A DNA stretch of 33,687 bases, taken from an uncultured Methylobacillus sp. (lineage in GTDB: Bacteria; Pseudomonadota; Gammaproteobacteria; Burkholderiales; Methylophilaceae). A program made the position numbers and the translations under genes. The DNA lies in contig CAMLDQ010000018.1 of NCBI GenBank assembly GCA_946478965.1, positions 1 to 33,687 on the forward strand, given 5' to 3'. Below are positions 1 to 7,486 of the stretch, piece after piece. How positions within the stretch are numbered: position 1 is the stretch's first letter; every line of letters begins with the position of its first letter. Under the pieces are notes generated by a model that was not told the DNA's origin, searched no databases, and saw nothing but the letters and a program-made list of their open reading frames with translations.

Positions 1-36
1 ACAAGTGCGCTGCTCTACCAACTGAGCTAATCCGGC
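1..36 (-). tRNA. tRNA-Thr(UGU), 5' half, cut by the window edge
   Basis: On the minus strand the mature 5' end is at 36. A 7-nt acceptor strand (GCCGGAT), TA, a 4-bp D stem (GCTC/GAGC) with loop AGTTGGTA, a 5-nt anticodon-stem strand (GCGCA) and the loop start CTTGT follow in order. Bases 34-36 of the tRNA read TGT, a threonine anticodon, and the window ends exactly there. The 3' half lies outside, so stem pairing on that side cannot be checked. Confidence 0.85.
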
Positions 37-45
37 GCGGCGGCG

Positions 46-73
46 ATTATACCTATAACTCCATCATCGGCAA
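46..73 (-). promoter_or_regulatory. sigma70-type promoter of the tRNA-Thr gene
   Basis: The minus strand has TTGCCG (68-73), a 16-nt spacer and a perfect TATAAT (46-51). Transcription would start near 39, only about 3 nt before the mature tRNA 5' end. The bases just after the -10 are all G/C, the GC-rich discriminator typical of stringently controlled stable-RNA promoters. Start site and control are inferred. Confidence 0.65.
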
Positions 74-92
74 ATGCCGCGCACAAAAGAAT

Positions 93-506
93 TTACTTGA
101 CCAATCGCAACGACGGCTTTTTCGCCCCCGGCGTCGGCTCGGTCGGACCTGCCGGCTCCTCGATCGAAGGAGCAGCAACCGCCTCTCCTTCAGCAGTCGG
201 CTCGAAGAACATCCCTTGCCCGTTTTCACGTGCAAAGATCCCGCGCACCGCCTCGACCGGCACATAGACATCGAACGGCATGCCGCCGAAGCGCGCGGAG
301 AAAGTCACCGACTCGTTGCCAATCAGCAGATCCTTGGTGGCCGAATAATTGATATTCAGGACAATTTCACCATCCTTGACATACCCTTCAGGCACGCGCG
401 TTGTCGTATTGACATGCACCATCAGGTGCGGGGTGAAACCGTTATCCAGGCACCATTCGTACATGGCGCGCAGAAAATACGGCTTGGTGGAACTCGCCTC
501 GCTCAT
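93..506 (-). CDS. sspB: SspB, ClpXP protease specificity adaptor
   Basis: This 137-aa protein matches the SspB family. That family tethers ssrA-tagged peptides from stalled ribosomes and some regulators to ClpXP. The folded peptide-binding domain covers about residues 5-105. A Pro/Glu/Ala-rich flexible linker (about 106-128) follows, and the chain ends in a short basic-hydrophobic tail, LRLVK. This matches the C-terminal ClpX-docking module of Escherichia coli SspB. The ATG at 504-506 comes 1 nt after the sspA stop, so the two are almost certainly one transcript, as in most proteobacteria. No terminator with a T-tract separates sspB from the tRNA downstream. Confidence 0.93.
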   Translation of the reverse strand: MSEASSTKPYFLRAMYEWCLDNGFTPHLMVHVNTTTRVPEGYVKDGEIVLNINYSATKDLLIGNESVTFSARFGGMPFDVYVPVEAVRGIFARENGQGMFFEPTAEGEAVAAPSIEEPAGPTEPTPGAKKPSLRLVK

Positions 507-507
507 C

Positions 508-1107
508 TTATTTCCGCATTGCCTTTTCGGAAGGCGTCATCGCTTCGATGTAGGCTGGCCGCGAAAAAATGCGCTCAGCATACTTCAGAAGCGGCGCGGC
601 TTGTTTCGGCAGCTCGATGCCGTAGTGCCCCAAACGCCACAGCAACGGCGCAATCGCCACGTCCAGCATGGAGAATTCGTCGCCCAGCATATACTCCTGC
701 TTGCTGAATATCGGGGCCAGTTGCGTCAGGTTATCGCGAACCGCCGCACGTGCGGCATCGGCACGCTTGGCGTCGCCGGACTCGATATCGTCAAGATGAC
801 GGAACAACTGATCCTCGAAATTATGGAGGAACAGGCGCGCACGCGCACGCATTACCGGTTCGGCCGGCATCAATTGGGGATGCGGGAAGCGCTCATCGAT
901 GTATTCGTTGATGATATTGGCCTCATACAGCACCAAGTCACGCTCAACCAGCACCGGCACCCGGTTGTAGGGATTGATCACAGCCAGGTCTTCCGGCTTG
1001 TTGGTCATGTCAACATCGATCACCTGAAAATCCATGCCCTTCTCGAAAAGCACGATCCGGCAGCGCTGGCTATAAGGGCAGGTAGTTCCTGAATATAAGG
1101 TCATCAT
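508..1107 (-). CDS. sspA: SspA, stringent starvation protein A (GST fold)
   Basis: A 199-aa protein with an N-terminal thioredoxin-like domain (about 1-80) and an all-helical GST C-terminal domain (about 88-195). In E. coli SspA binds RNA polymerase, modulates promoter use under starvation and acid stress, and has lost glutathione-transferase activity. The surface Pro-His-Pro turn needed for its transcriptional role is present at 75-77. The start is one of two adjacent ATG codons; the first (1105-1107) has GGAAA about 9 nt upstream. It lies 23 nt below the petC terminator, so it needs read-through or a promoter inside petC. Confidence 0.92.
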   Translation of the reverse strand: MMTLYSGTTCPYSQRCRIVLFEKGMDFQVIDVDMTNKPEDLAVINPYNRVPVLVERDLVLYEANIINEYIDERFPHPQLMPAEPVMRARARLFLHNFEDQLFRHLDDIESGDAKRADAARAAVRDNLTQLAPIFSKQEYMLGDEFSMLDVAIAPLLWRLGHYGIELPKQAAPLLKYAERIFSRPAYIEAMTPSEKAMRK

Positions 1108-1130
1108 AAGCGGGTTTCCGATCTTGATCT

Positions 1131-1167
1131 AAAGCAAAAAGGGAGGCCCCGGCATGCCGGGCCTCCC
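1131..1167 (-). terminator. intrinsic terminator of petABC
   Basis: Read on the minus strand, a G+C-rich hairpin with a 9-bp perfect outer stem (GGGAGGCCC pairing with GGGCCTCCC, 1141-1167) is followed directly by TTTTTGCTTT (1131-1140). It sits 15 nt after the petC stop codon. Confidence 0.88.
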
Positions 1168-1182
1168 GCAGCGACGGCAATA

Positions 1183-1911
1183 TCAGTGCACGTCTTTCCA
1201 GAACTCCTTCTTCAACGCCAAAGCCAGCATGAAGAAGATGGCCAAAAACAGCAGCACAGCAACACCCAGATGCAACCGCTTCATCTTTGCCGGCTCAGAC
1301 ATATAGGCCAGGTAATTCACCAGATCCGCCACCATGGCATCGTATTGGACCGGCGACAGCGTCCCCGGCTTCGCCAGCACCAGCTTGTGCGTTTCAATCA
1401 CATTGCCTTGGGCATCCTTGGTTTCTTCCACCTGAAGATGCTGCTCACCCTGCAATTGCCAAAGAATATGCGGCATTGCCACGTTGGGGAATACAGTATT
1501 ATTCCAGCCAGTCGGCCGCGTCTCATCACGGTAGAAGCTGCGTAGGTAGGTATACAGCCAGTCGGGGGTACGTGAGCGCGCAATCACCGACAGGTCGGGC
1601 GGCGGATTGCCAAACCAGGCCTTGCCATCGGCAGGCTTCAGCGCCACATTCATGGTCTCGCCCACTTTCTCTCCCGCCAGAAGCAGATTGGCCTTGATCT
1701 CCGCCTCCGTCAGTCCAATGTCACGCAGGCGGTTGTAGCGCATTGCAGCTGCGCCGTGGCAGTTCAAGCAGTAATTCACGAAGGTGCGGGCACCACGCTG
1801 CAAAGACTCTTGGTCGTCCTGATTGATCGGCGCCTTGTCCAGCGCAACGCCTTCGTTGGCCTGCGCCACGACAGGCAGCAGCAAGGCAAAAATAACTATC
1901 AGCTTATTCAT
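1183..1911 (-). CDS. petC: Cytochrome c1 subunit of the bc1 complex
   Basis: A 242-aa precursor of cytochrome c1, which passes electrons from the Rieske protein to a soluble cytochrome c on the periplasmic side. A cleavable Sec signal peptide occupies residues 1-18 (ending AQA). The covalent haem site CLNCH is at 48-52. The methionine haem ligand is probably M146, in the NVAMP context. The c1 motif NPPPDLS lies at 102-108, and one C-terminal membrane anchor lies at about 212-233. Its ATG overlaps the petB stop by one base (TAATG), so translation is coupled. It is the last gene of petABC. Haem attachment would use the ResB/CcsB system encoded at 20701-23822. Confidence 0.95.
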   Translation of the reverse strand: MNKLIVIFALLLPVVAQANEGVALDKAPINQDDQESLQRGARTFVNYCLNCHGAAAMRYNRLRDIGLTEAEIKANLLLAGEKVGETMNVALKPADGKAWFGNPPPDLSVIARSRTPDWLYTYLRSFYRDETRPTGWNNTVFPNVAMPHILWQLQGEQHLQVEETKDAQGNVIETHKLVLAKPGTLSPVQYDAMVADLVNYLAYMSEPAKMKRLHLGVAVLLFLAIFFMLALALKKEFWKDVH

Positions 1912-3194
1912 TATCCCGTCACCCTTTCCGGAACCGGTTTTGTCTTGTCAGTCTTGGTGTACCACGGCATCAAGGCAAAGAACAGGAAGTACACCACCGT
2001 CAGTACGCGCGCCACCACGGTTGCGCGATCAGCCCCGCCCAACAACGGAACACCAGCAGCAAATTGCCCCCAGACGGTCGACGGCTCGGTACCCAGATAA
2101 CCGAGAATCAGGAAGCTCACGACAAAAGCGACAAGCCAGGCTTTGTATTTGGCACCACGATAGCGAATGGACTTGACCGGGCTACGATCCAGCCAAGGCA
2201 GGAATGCAAAGGCCAGCACCGAGAGCCCCATCGCAACCACTCCGGGAAACTGCGAGTTCAACAGCGGAGGGACTGCCCGCAGAATCGAGTAGTACGGCGT
2301 GAAATACCAGACCGGCGCAATATGCGGTGGCGTTGACAGCGGATTGGCCGGGATGAAGTTGTTGGCTTCGAGGAAATACCCACCCATCTCAGGAGCAAAG
2401 AATACGATCGCCGAAAAAACGATCAGGAACATTGCCACGCCGACGATATCCTTGACGGTGTAGTAGGGATGAAACGGAATCCCGTCCAACGGAATGCCGG
2501 TTTTCGGATCCTTGTGCTTCTTGATCTCGACACCGTCGGGATTGTTTGATCCCACCTCATGCAAGGCAACGATGTGCGCCGCGACCAGCCCCAACAGCAC
2601 GAGCGGCAAAGCAATCACATGGAAGGCGAAGAAGCGGTTCAGCGTCGCATCGGAAACCAGAAAGTCGCCGCGCAGCCACTCGGACACGTCCGGTCCGACA
2701 AAAGGAATGGTCGAGAACAGATTCACGATCACCTGCGCGCCCCAGTAGGACATTTGACCCCAAGGAAGCAGATAGCCAAAGAAGGCCTCCCCCATCAGGC
2801 ACAGGAAAATCGCCACGCCAAACAACCAGATCAATTCGCGCGGATCGCGATACGATCCGTAGAGCAGGCCGCGGAACATATGCAGATACACCACCACAAA
2901 AAACATGGAAGCGCCGGTGGAGTGCATGTAGCGGATCAGCCAGCCCCAGGGAACATCGCGCATGATGTACTCGACCGAAGCAAATGCCATGGTCGAATCC
3001 GGCTTGTAATGCATGGTCAGGAAGATACCAGTCAGTATCTGCATCACCAGCACCAGCAGCGCCAGCGAACCGAAGTAGTACCAGAAGTTAAAGTTCTTCG
3101 GCGCGTAGTACTCGGATAAGTGCGCCTTCCAGTTGGCGGTTAGCGGAAAACGCGCATCCACCCAATTCAGGACACAACCCAGATATTTATTCAT
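1911..3194 (-). CDS. petB: Cytochrome b subunit of the bc1 complex
   Basis: A 427-aa polytopic quinol oxidase subunit holding haems bL and bH. The haem ligands are H91 and H105 in helix B (13 residues between) and H192 and H207 in helix D (14 between). The Qo loop reads PVWY rather than PEWY. The C-terminal part adds the later membrane helices, giving a full-length fused cytochrome b rather than a split b6/subunit IV. I chose the ATG at 3192-3194 because it follows the petA stop by 1 nt and has AAGGGGG at good spacing. An in-frame start at 3224 would overlap petA by 29 nt and add a non-homologous 10-residue extension. Confidence 0.95.
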   Translation of the reverse strand: MNKYLGCVLNWVDARFPLTANWKAHLSEYYAPKNFNFWYYFGSLALLVLVMQILTGIFLTMHYKPDSTMAFASVEYIMRDVPWGWLIRYMHSTGASMFFVVVYLHMFRGLLYGSYRDPRELIWLFGVAIFLCLMGEAFFGYLLPWGQMSYWGAQVIVNLFSTIPFVGPDVSEWLRGDFLVSDATLNRFFAFHVIALPLVLLGLVAAHIVALHEVGSNNPDGVEIKKHKDPKTGIPLDGIPFHPYYTVKDIVGVAMFLIVFSAIVFFAPEMGGYFLEANNFIPANPLSTPPHIAPVWYFTPYYSILRAVPPLLNSQFPGVVAMGLSVLAFAFLPWLDRSPVKSIRYRGAKYKAWLVAFVVSFLILGYLGTEPSTVWGQFAAGVPLLGGADRATVVARVLTVVYFLFFALMPWYTKTDKTKPVPERVTG

Positions 3195-3195
3195 G

Positions 3196-3792
3196 TTATG
3201 CCCCCTTCTTCGAGTCTTCGCCAATCAGCAAGCGCGTATCGCTCAAATACTGATACGGAGGCACCATCAGATTGATGGGCGCCGGCGACCCCTTGAACAC
3301 GCGCCCCGCCAGGTCGAACTTGGAACCGTGGCACGGACAGAAAAAGCCGCCTGGCCAGTCACCACCCATGCCGTCCGCACCGTGCTGCAGCTTGGCCGAC
3401 GGCGAACATCCGAGATGAGTACAAATACCCACCAGCACCATCAGGTTAGGCTTGATGGAACGGGTCGCATTTTTGGCATACTCGGGCTGCTGGGGAACTT
3501 CCAGCTTGGGATCGGTCAGCTTGTCGTCATGCTTGCCAAGCAGATCCAGCATCTCCTGCGAGCGATTGATGATCCAGACCGGCTTCCCGCGCCACTCCAC
3601 GGTAATCATGGAGCCCGACTCGATCTTGCCGATATCCACCTCCACGGGCGCGCCAGCCGCTTTGGCGCGTTCGCTGGGCAGCATGCTGGTGATGAAAGGC
3701 GCGGCGACCGCAACAGCTGCCACCCCTCCCATCGCGGTTGTTGCGGCAATAAGAAAGCGCCTCTTGCCGTGGTCCACTACTTGCTCTTCCAT
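3196..3792 (-). CDS. petA: Rieske [2Fe-2S] iron-sulfur subunit of the bc1 complex
   Basis: A 198-aa Rieske protein that takes an electron from ubiquinol at the Qo site. The N-terminus has a twin-arginine motif (KRRFL, 10-14) before a single hydrophobic helix (about 15-38) that stays as the membrane anchor. This is the classic Tat-exported, uncleaved arrangement. The cluster ligands sit in two boxes, CTHLGC (C124, H126) and CPCH (C152, H155), with C129 and C154 positioned for the structural disulfide. It is the first gene of petABC. The ATG at 3790-3792 has AAGG at suitable spacing. Export depends on the Tat translocase, which is encoded nearby at 5832-7115. Confidence 0.95.
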   Translation of the reverse strand: MEEQVVDHGKRRFLIAATTAMGGVAAVAVAAPFITSMLPSERAKAAGAPVEVDIGKIESGSMITVEWRGKPVWIINRSQEMLDLLGKHDDKLTDPKLEVPQQPEYAKNATRSIKPNLMVLVGICTHLGCSPSAKLQHGADGMGGDWPGGFFCPCHGSKFDLAGRVFKGSPAPINLMVPPYQYLSDTRLLIGEDSKKGA

Positions 3793-3827
3793 CTGAGTGC
3801 CTTAGACAGGTTATCTAAAAGGACGAG

Positions 3828-3856
3828 ATTGTACCGATTTCTCGTCAAAACTTAAA
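3828..3856 (-). promoter_or_regulatory. candidate promoter of petABC
   Basis: In the 76-nt gap before petA the minus strand has TTTAAG (3851-3856), a 17-nt spacer and TACAAT (3828-3833). The -10 matches 5 of 6 consensus bases and the -35 is weak (3 of 6). This predicts a start near 3821 and a 5' leader of about 30 nt. Confidence 0.45.
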
Positions 3857-3868
3857 CCGCTCAATCGC

Positions 3869-4615
3869 TCAAACCGGGTTTTCAATATCGATGAAATAAT
3901 GCATTAGACCAAAGCGTTGAGCCAGATGCTCGCCCAAGGCGCGCACCCCGTAACGTTCAGTGGCATGATGGCCGGCCGCGATAAAGGCGACGCCGCTTTC
4001 CCGCGCCAGATGCGTTGTCCGCTCGGATACCTCGCCGGTCAGAAATGCATCCACGCCAAGCGCCACCGCCAACTCCAGATAATCCTGCGCGGCGCCGCTA
4101 CACCAAGCCACCCGCCGCACCTGCCTTTCCGGGTCACCGATCGCCAGCGGCGCACGCCCCAAGCGCACCTCAACCTGCTGCGCCAACTCCATCAGCGATA
4201 GCGGCTGAATCGCGCAACCATAAGCTGCAATCGACTGATCGCCGAACCAGCCCTCAAGCGAGAACCCCAGCAATTGGGCCAACTGAGCATTGTTGCCCAG
4301 CTCAGGATGCGCATCCAGCGGCAGATGGTAGCCGAGCAGGCTGATGTCGTTTTCCAGCAGTCGTTTTAACCGCGCGCGCTTGATGCCAATCACACGCGCA
4401 TCCTCGCCTTTCCAGAAATAGCCATGGTGAACGAGCACCGCATCGGCACCAATTTCCACCGCTTTTTCCAACAACGCCATGCTGGCGGTCACCCCGCTGG
4501 CGATGCTCTGAACTTCGGCACGACCTTCTACCTGCAGCCCATTCGGACAATAGTCGCGGAAGCGCTCAACCTGCAACAATTGTCCGGTATAATCAAGCAT
4601 CTCTGTCAATTTCAC
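3869..4615 (-). CDS. NIF3/YbgI-family dinuclear-metal protein
   Basis: A 248-aa member of the NIF3-like family (E. coli YbgI, often called GTP cyclohydrolase I type 2). The biochemical role of this family is unsettled. Metal-binding residues are visible in the expected three clusters: a double His at H63-H64, a YHLPLD box at 96-101, and H216-H217 with E220 near the C-terminus. The length is typical of the compact bacterial form without the inserted middle domain. It lies between the bc1 operon and a divergent protease gene, with only 24 nt between the two start codons. Nothing in the context fixes its function. Confidence 0.88.
   Translation of the reverse strand: MKLTEMLDYTGQLLQVERFRDYCPNGLQVEGRAEVQSIASGVTASMALLEKAVEIGADAVLVHHGYFWKGEDARVIGIKRARLKRLLENDISLLGYHLPLDAHPELGNNAQLAQLLGFSLEGWFGDQSIAAYGCAIQPLSLMELAQQVEVRLGRAPLAIGDPERQVRRVAWCSGAAQDYLELAVALGVDAFLTGEVSERTTHLARESGVAFIAAGHHATERYGVRALGEHLAQRFGLMHYFIDIENPV
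4588..4593 (+). promoter_or_regulatory. candidate -10 element for the DegS-like protease gene
   Basis: A perfect TATAAT at 4588-4593 lies inside the 5' coding end of the divergent NIF3 gene, about 46 nt before the protease ATG. No convincing -35 is found at 16-18 nt upstream. The call rests on the -10 match and on the lack of other room for a promoter. Confidence 0.35.
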
Positions 4616-4639
4616 GTCATTTCTCCCGACACTTCATAC

Positions 4640-5788
4640 ATGCGCAAGCTTTGGCTCATTTTTGCACAGAGCGTGACTATCAGTCTCGCCGTTCTGTTCG
4701 TACTGCAAACATTCAAACCGGACATTCTGGGCAATGCCAAACCGCAGATCACCGTGCAACAGGTGCCCGCAACCGCTCCCCCTGCCGGCCGTCCCGGCTC
4801 CTATAGCCTGGCTGCGAAAAAGGCAATGCCCTCGGTGGTCAACATTTTTACCAGCAAGGAGTCCGATGCCGGCAGCTCGCCTTTTATGGATGATCCGTTG
4901 TTCCGCCACTTCTTCGGCGATCAGCTGGACGACACTCCGCAGCGCGAAAACAGCCTGGGGTCAGGCGTGATTGTTACTTCCGACGGTCTGATCCTGACCA
5001 ACCACCACGTCATTGAAGCCGCAGATGAAATCGAAGTGGCACTGGCGGATGGCCGCACCGCCCCGGCCCGCGTAGTAGGCAGTGATCCCGAGACCGACCT
5101 GGCCGTGGTCAAGGTCGACCTCAAGAACCTGCCGGCCATCACCTTTGGCCACTCCGAGCAGCTAAGTGTCGGCGATGTCGTACTGGCGATCGGCAACCCT
5201 TTCGGCGTCGGCCAGGCCGTCACCCAAGGCATCGTCAGTGCGCTTGGCCGCAACCATCTCGGTATCAACACCTTCGAAAACTTCATCCAGACCGACGCAC
5301 CGATCAATCCGGGCAACTCGGGTGGTGCGCTGATCGATACGGAAGGCAATCTGGTCGGCATCAACAGCGCCATCTACTCACGCAGCGGCGGATCAATGGG
5401 CATCGGGTTTGCCATCCCGGTCAGCCTGGCGCAGCAAATCATGGAGCAGATCATCCGTCAGGGCAGCGTCACGCGCGGCTGGATCGGTATCGAGGCTCAG
5501 GATATCACGCCGGAACTGGCGGAATCGTTCAAGCTGCAGGATACTCGAGGCGCGCTTATCGCCGGTGTCATGCGCGGCGGCCCTGCCGACAAGGCGGGCA
5601 TCAAGCCGGGCGATATCTTGATGACCGTCAATGGCAATGCGGTCGCGGACAGTTCGGCCATGCTGACCCTGATTGCCGGCCTCAAGCCTGGACAATCCGC
5701 CACTGTCACGGTCGTGCGCAACCAGAATGAACTCAAGCTGCCGGTCTTGATCGGCAAGCGGCCGCGTATCGAGCCGCGCCGCAACTAG
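4640..5788 (+). CDS. Membrane-anchored DegS/AlgW-type serine protease, one PDZ domain
   Basis: A 382-aa trypsin-like (S1C, HtrA) protease. An uncleaved-looking hydrophobic anchor (about 4-23) is followed by a Pro-rich linker and the protease domain (about 55-260). The catalytic triad is H123, D153 and S227, the last in the GNSGG box. One PDZ domain follows (about 275-370). One PDZ plus an N-terminal anchor is the DegS/AlgW architecture. DegP and DegQ have a cleaved signal and two PDZ domains. DegS-type proteases cut the anti-sigma factor RseA in envelope stress, but no rseA or rpoE lies in the window, so that role is inferred. I chose the ATG at 4640 because the upstream in-frame extension lies antisense to NIF3. 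No strong ribosome-binding site is seen. Confidence 0.88.
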   Translation: MRKLWLIFAQSVTISLAVLFVLQTFKPDILGNAKPQITVQQVPATAPPAGRPGSYSLAAKKAMPSVVNIFTSKESDAGSSPFMDDPLFRHFFGDQLDDTPQRENSLGSGVIVTSDGLILTNHHVIEAADEIEVALADGRTAPARVVGSDPETDLAVVKVDLKNLPAITFGHSEQLSVGDVVLAIGNPFGVGQAVTQGIVSALGRNHLGINTFENFIQTDAPINPGNSGGALIDTEGNLVGINSAIYSRSGGSMGIGFAIPVSLAQQIMEQIIRQGSVTRGWIGIEAQDITPELAESFKLQDTRGALIAGVMRGGPADKAGIKPGDILMTVNGNAVADSSAMLTLIAGLKPGQSATVTVVRNQNELKLPVLIGKRPRIEPRRN

Positions 5789-5831
5789 CAGAGCCCGGTG
5801 CGATCCGAGCGTTTAGCCAGTTCGACTGGAT

Positions 5832-6560
5832 TTACGCCGCGTTGGCAGGCTTGGTTCCCATCAGGCGCGCCACCAGAATGCCCGCCTCGTAGAGCAACCA
5901 TAACGGCAACGCCAGCATGAACTGGGACACGACATCCGGCGGCGTGAAGATCGCGCCTACGACAAAGGCACCGACCACCACATAGGAACGGATGCTTTTC
6001 AGCGTATCAATGCTGACCGCACCGAACGTCACCAGTAGCACGACCACCACAGGCACTTCGAATGCGGTGCCGAATGCAAGAAACATGGTCATGACAAAAT
6101 CCAGGTAATTCTCGATATCGGTCATCACCGCCACACCCTCCGGCGCCGCATGGGCAATGAAACCGAACACGATTGGGAACACGACAAAATAGGCAAAAGC
6201 CATCCCGGCCAGAAACAGCAACGTACTCATCACGATCAGCGGTACGGCAAATTTTTTCTCGTGACGATACAGCCCAGGCGCCACGAATGCCCAGATTTGG
6301 TACAAGGTAAAAGGCAGGGAAAGCACAATCGCGGCCAGCATTGCGACTTTCATCGGCACAAAAAAAGGCGTCGTAACGGCCGTGGCGATCATCTGGCCGC
6401 CGTGCGGCAGCTTGGCGAGCAAAGGGTGCGCCAGTAAGGTGTAAATTTTGTTGGCGAACGGAAAAAGTGCAACAAAGGCGACCAACATACCCGCCACCAT
6501 TCGCAGCAGCCGGTCCCGCAGCTCGATCAGGTGGGAAATGAAAGTCTCGGCGTCACTCAT
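5832..6560 (-). CDS. tatC: TatC, twin-arginine translocase core subunit
   Basis: A 242-aa polytopic protein with the six hydrophobic segments expected of TatC. TatC forms, with TatB, the receptor for twin-arginine signal peptides on folded proteins. The start of the chain, with a conserved acidic and Leu-rich helix before helix 1 (about 1-20), is typical. The ATG overlaps the tatB stop as ATGA. It ends the long minus-strand run and converges on the protease gene, with 43 nt and no clear T-tract terminator between. A local substrate is the Rieske protein PetA. Confidence 0.95.
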   Translation of the reverse strand: MSDAETFISHLIELRDRLLRMVAGMLVAFVALFPFANKIYTLLAHPLLAKLPHGGQMIATAVTTPFFVPMKVAMLAAIVLSLPFTLYQIWAFVAPGLYRHEKKFAVPLIVMSTLLFLAGMAFAYFVVFPIVFGFIAHAAPEGVAVMTDIENYLDFVMTMFLAFGTAFEVPVVVVLLVTFGAVSIDTLKSIRSYVVVGAFVVGAIFTPPDVVSQFMLALPLWLLYEAGILVARLMGTKPANAA

Positions 6561-6886
6561 GCGTCAGGTTTTTGCGTGGGTTCTGCAGCGGCCGATTGCC
6601 TGACATCCGCTGCGATCTGGTCAGCCGCCTGCTCGACTTGCCGCGCCTCTGCACCCAGTTCCGTTTCGACTGCCGACACTTCACGCCTTACATCCTGCTG
6701 GATTTTCTGCAGCTCTTCCATTCGTAGTTCGCGCTCGATATCGCTCTTGACGCTGCTGACATAGCGCTGCACGCGGCCGGCAAGCAGCCCCATCGTCCTG
6801 GCAACCTTGGGCAACCGTTCCGGGCCGATGACCACCAGGGCGACCACCGCGATCACCAGCAACTCGCCAAACGACACGTCGAACAC
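6557..6886 (-). CDS. tatB: TatB, Tat receptor subunit
   Basis: A 109-aa protein with a short N-terminal membrane helix (about 6-21), a Gly-Pro hinge (VIGPERLP), a long amphipathic helix (about 25-75) and a variable Ala/Glu/Gln-rich tail. This matches the TatB pattern. The start is a GTG at 6884-6886, 13 nt after the tatA stop. The alignment to the usual MFD start of TatB supports it, although no good ribosome-binding site precedes it. It overlaps tatC by 4 nt. Confidence 0.93.
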   Translation of the reverse strand: MFDVSFGELLVIAVVALVVIGPERLPKVARTMGLLAGRVQRYVSSVKSDIERELRMEELQKIQQDVRREVSAVETELGAEARQVEQAADQIAADVRQSAAAEPTQKPDA

Positions 6887-6899
6887 GAAACCGGCCGGC

Positions 6900-7115
6900 T
6901 TAGTGCTTGGTTTTCTCGGTGACTTCGCCTTCTACCGTATTATGGCCGGAGGCGTCGTCCAATTTCGGCTTGGATTGCTCCTCGCGCATTGCATCCTTGA
7001 ATCCTTTGACCGCCCCGCCAAGATCGCTGCCCACATTGCGCAGCTTCTTGGTACCGAACACCAGCAGCACAATGACCAGAACGATCAGCCAATGCCAGAT
7101 ACTGAATGACCCCAT
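6900..7115 (-). CDS. tatA: TatA, Tat pore-forming subunit
   Basis: A 71-aa protein with the TatA signature: a short membrane helix (about 4-20, starting SIWHWLIVL), the FGTKKLR hinge and an amphipathic helix with [15 protein letters not shown]. Many copies assemble into the protein-conducting element of the Tat system. The start at 7113-7115 is preceded by a strong AGGAGAAGG. An upstream in-frame start at 7223 would run through the HIT gene and is rejected. It lies 31 nt after the HIT gene and 13 nt before tatB. Confidence 0.95.
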   Translation of the reverse strand: MGSFSIWHWLIVLVIVLLVFGTKKLRNVGSDLGGAVKGFKDAMREEQSKPKLDDASGHNTVEGEVTEKTKH

Positions 7116-7146
7116 GTCCTTCTCCTGATAAATAAATGCGGCGATG

Positions 7147-7485
7147 TTACGTTTTTGGCAACGTGGAGCCGCCGCCGAATACGTGAATATGCAAATGAAA
7201 CACTTCCTGGCCTCCACCGGCACCGGTATTGATCATTGTCCGGAAGCCGTCCTTCAGCCCCTGCTCCTGCGCCAGCTTCGGCGCCAGCAGCAGCATACCG
7301 CCAAGCAAGGCCTGCTGATCCACATCGCAATCCGCCAGAGTGGCCACATGCCGCTTGGGCACCAGCATGAAATGAACAGGTGCAATCGGACGAATATCGT
7401 GGAAAGCGATCACATCCTCGTCTTCGTATATCTTTTTGCTCGGGATTTCCCCGGCGACAATTTTGCAGAAAATGCAATCGCTCAT
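7147..7485 (-). CDS. HIT-family nucleotide hydrolase (HinT-like)
   Basis: A 112-aa histidine-triad protein. The active-site HxHxH motif is at 97-101 (HLHIH), and the N-terminal CIFCK is typical of the HinT branch. HinT enzymes hydrolyse purine nucleoside phosphoramidates such as AMP-amides. The ATG at 7483-7485 has an excellent AAGGAGGG upstream and follows the hisE stop by 1 nt. The hisE-HIT-tatA order recurs in betaproteobacteria, from memory. It is co-transcribed but has no known step in histidine synthesis. Confidence 0.9.
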   Translation of the reverse strand: MSDCIFCKIVAGEIPSKKIYEDEDVIAFHDIRPIAPVHFMLVPKRHVATLADCDVDQQALLGGMLLLAPKLAQEQGLKDGFRTMINTGAGGGQEVFHLHIHVFGGGSTLPKT

Positions 7486-7486
7486 T

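Noticed and set aside
4424..4639. Longer start for the DegS-like protease at 4424
   Set aside because: The extra 72 residues lie antisense to the NIF3 coding region and do not resemble an HtrA N-terminus. The ATG at 4640 is followed directly by the expected membrane anchor.
5789..5831. Small inverted repeat (CCAGT/ACTGG) between the protease gene and tatC as a bidirectional terminator
   Set aside because: The stem is only 5 bp and no T-tract follows on either strand.
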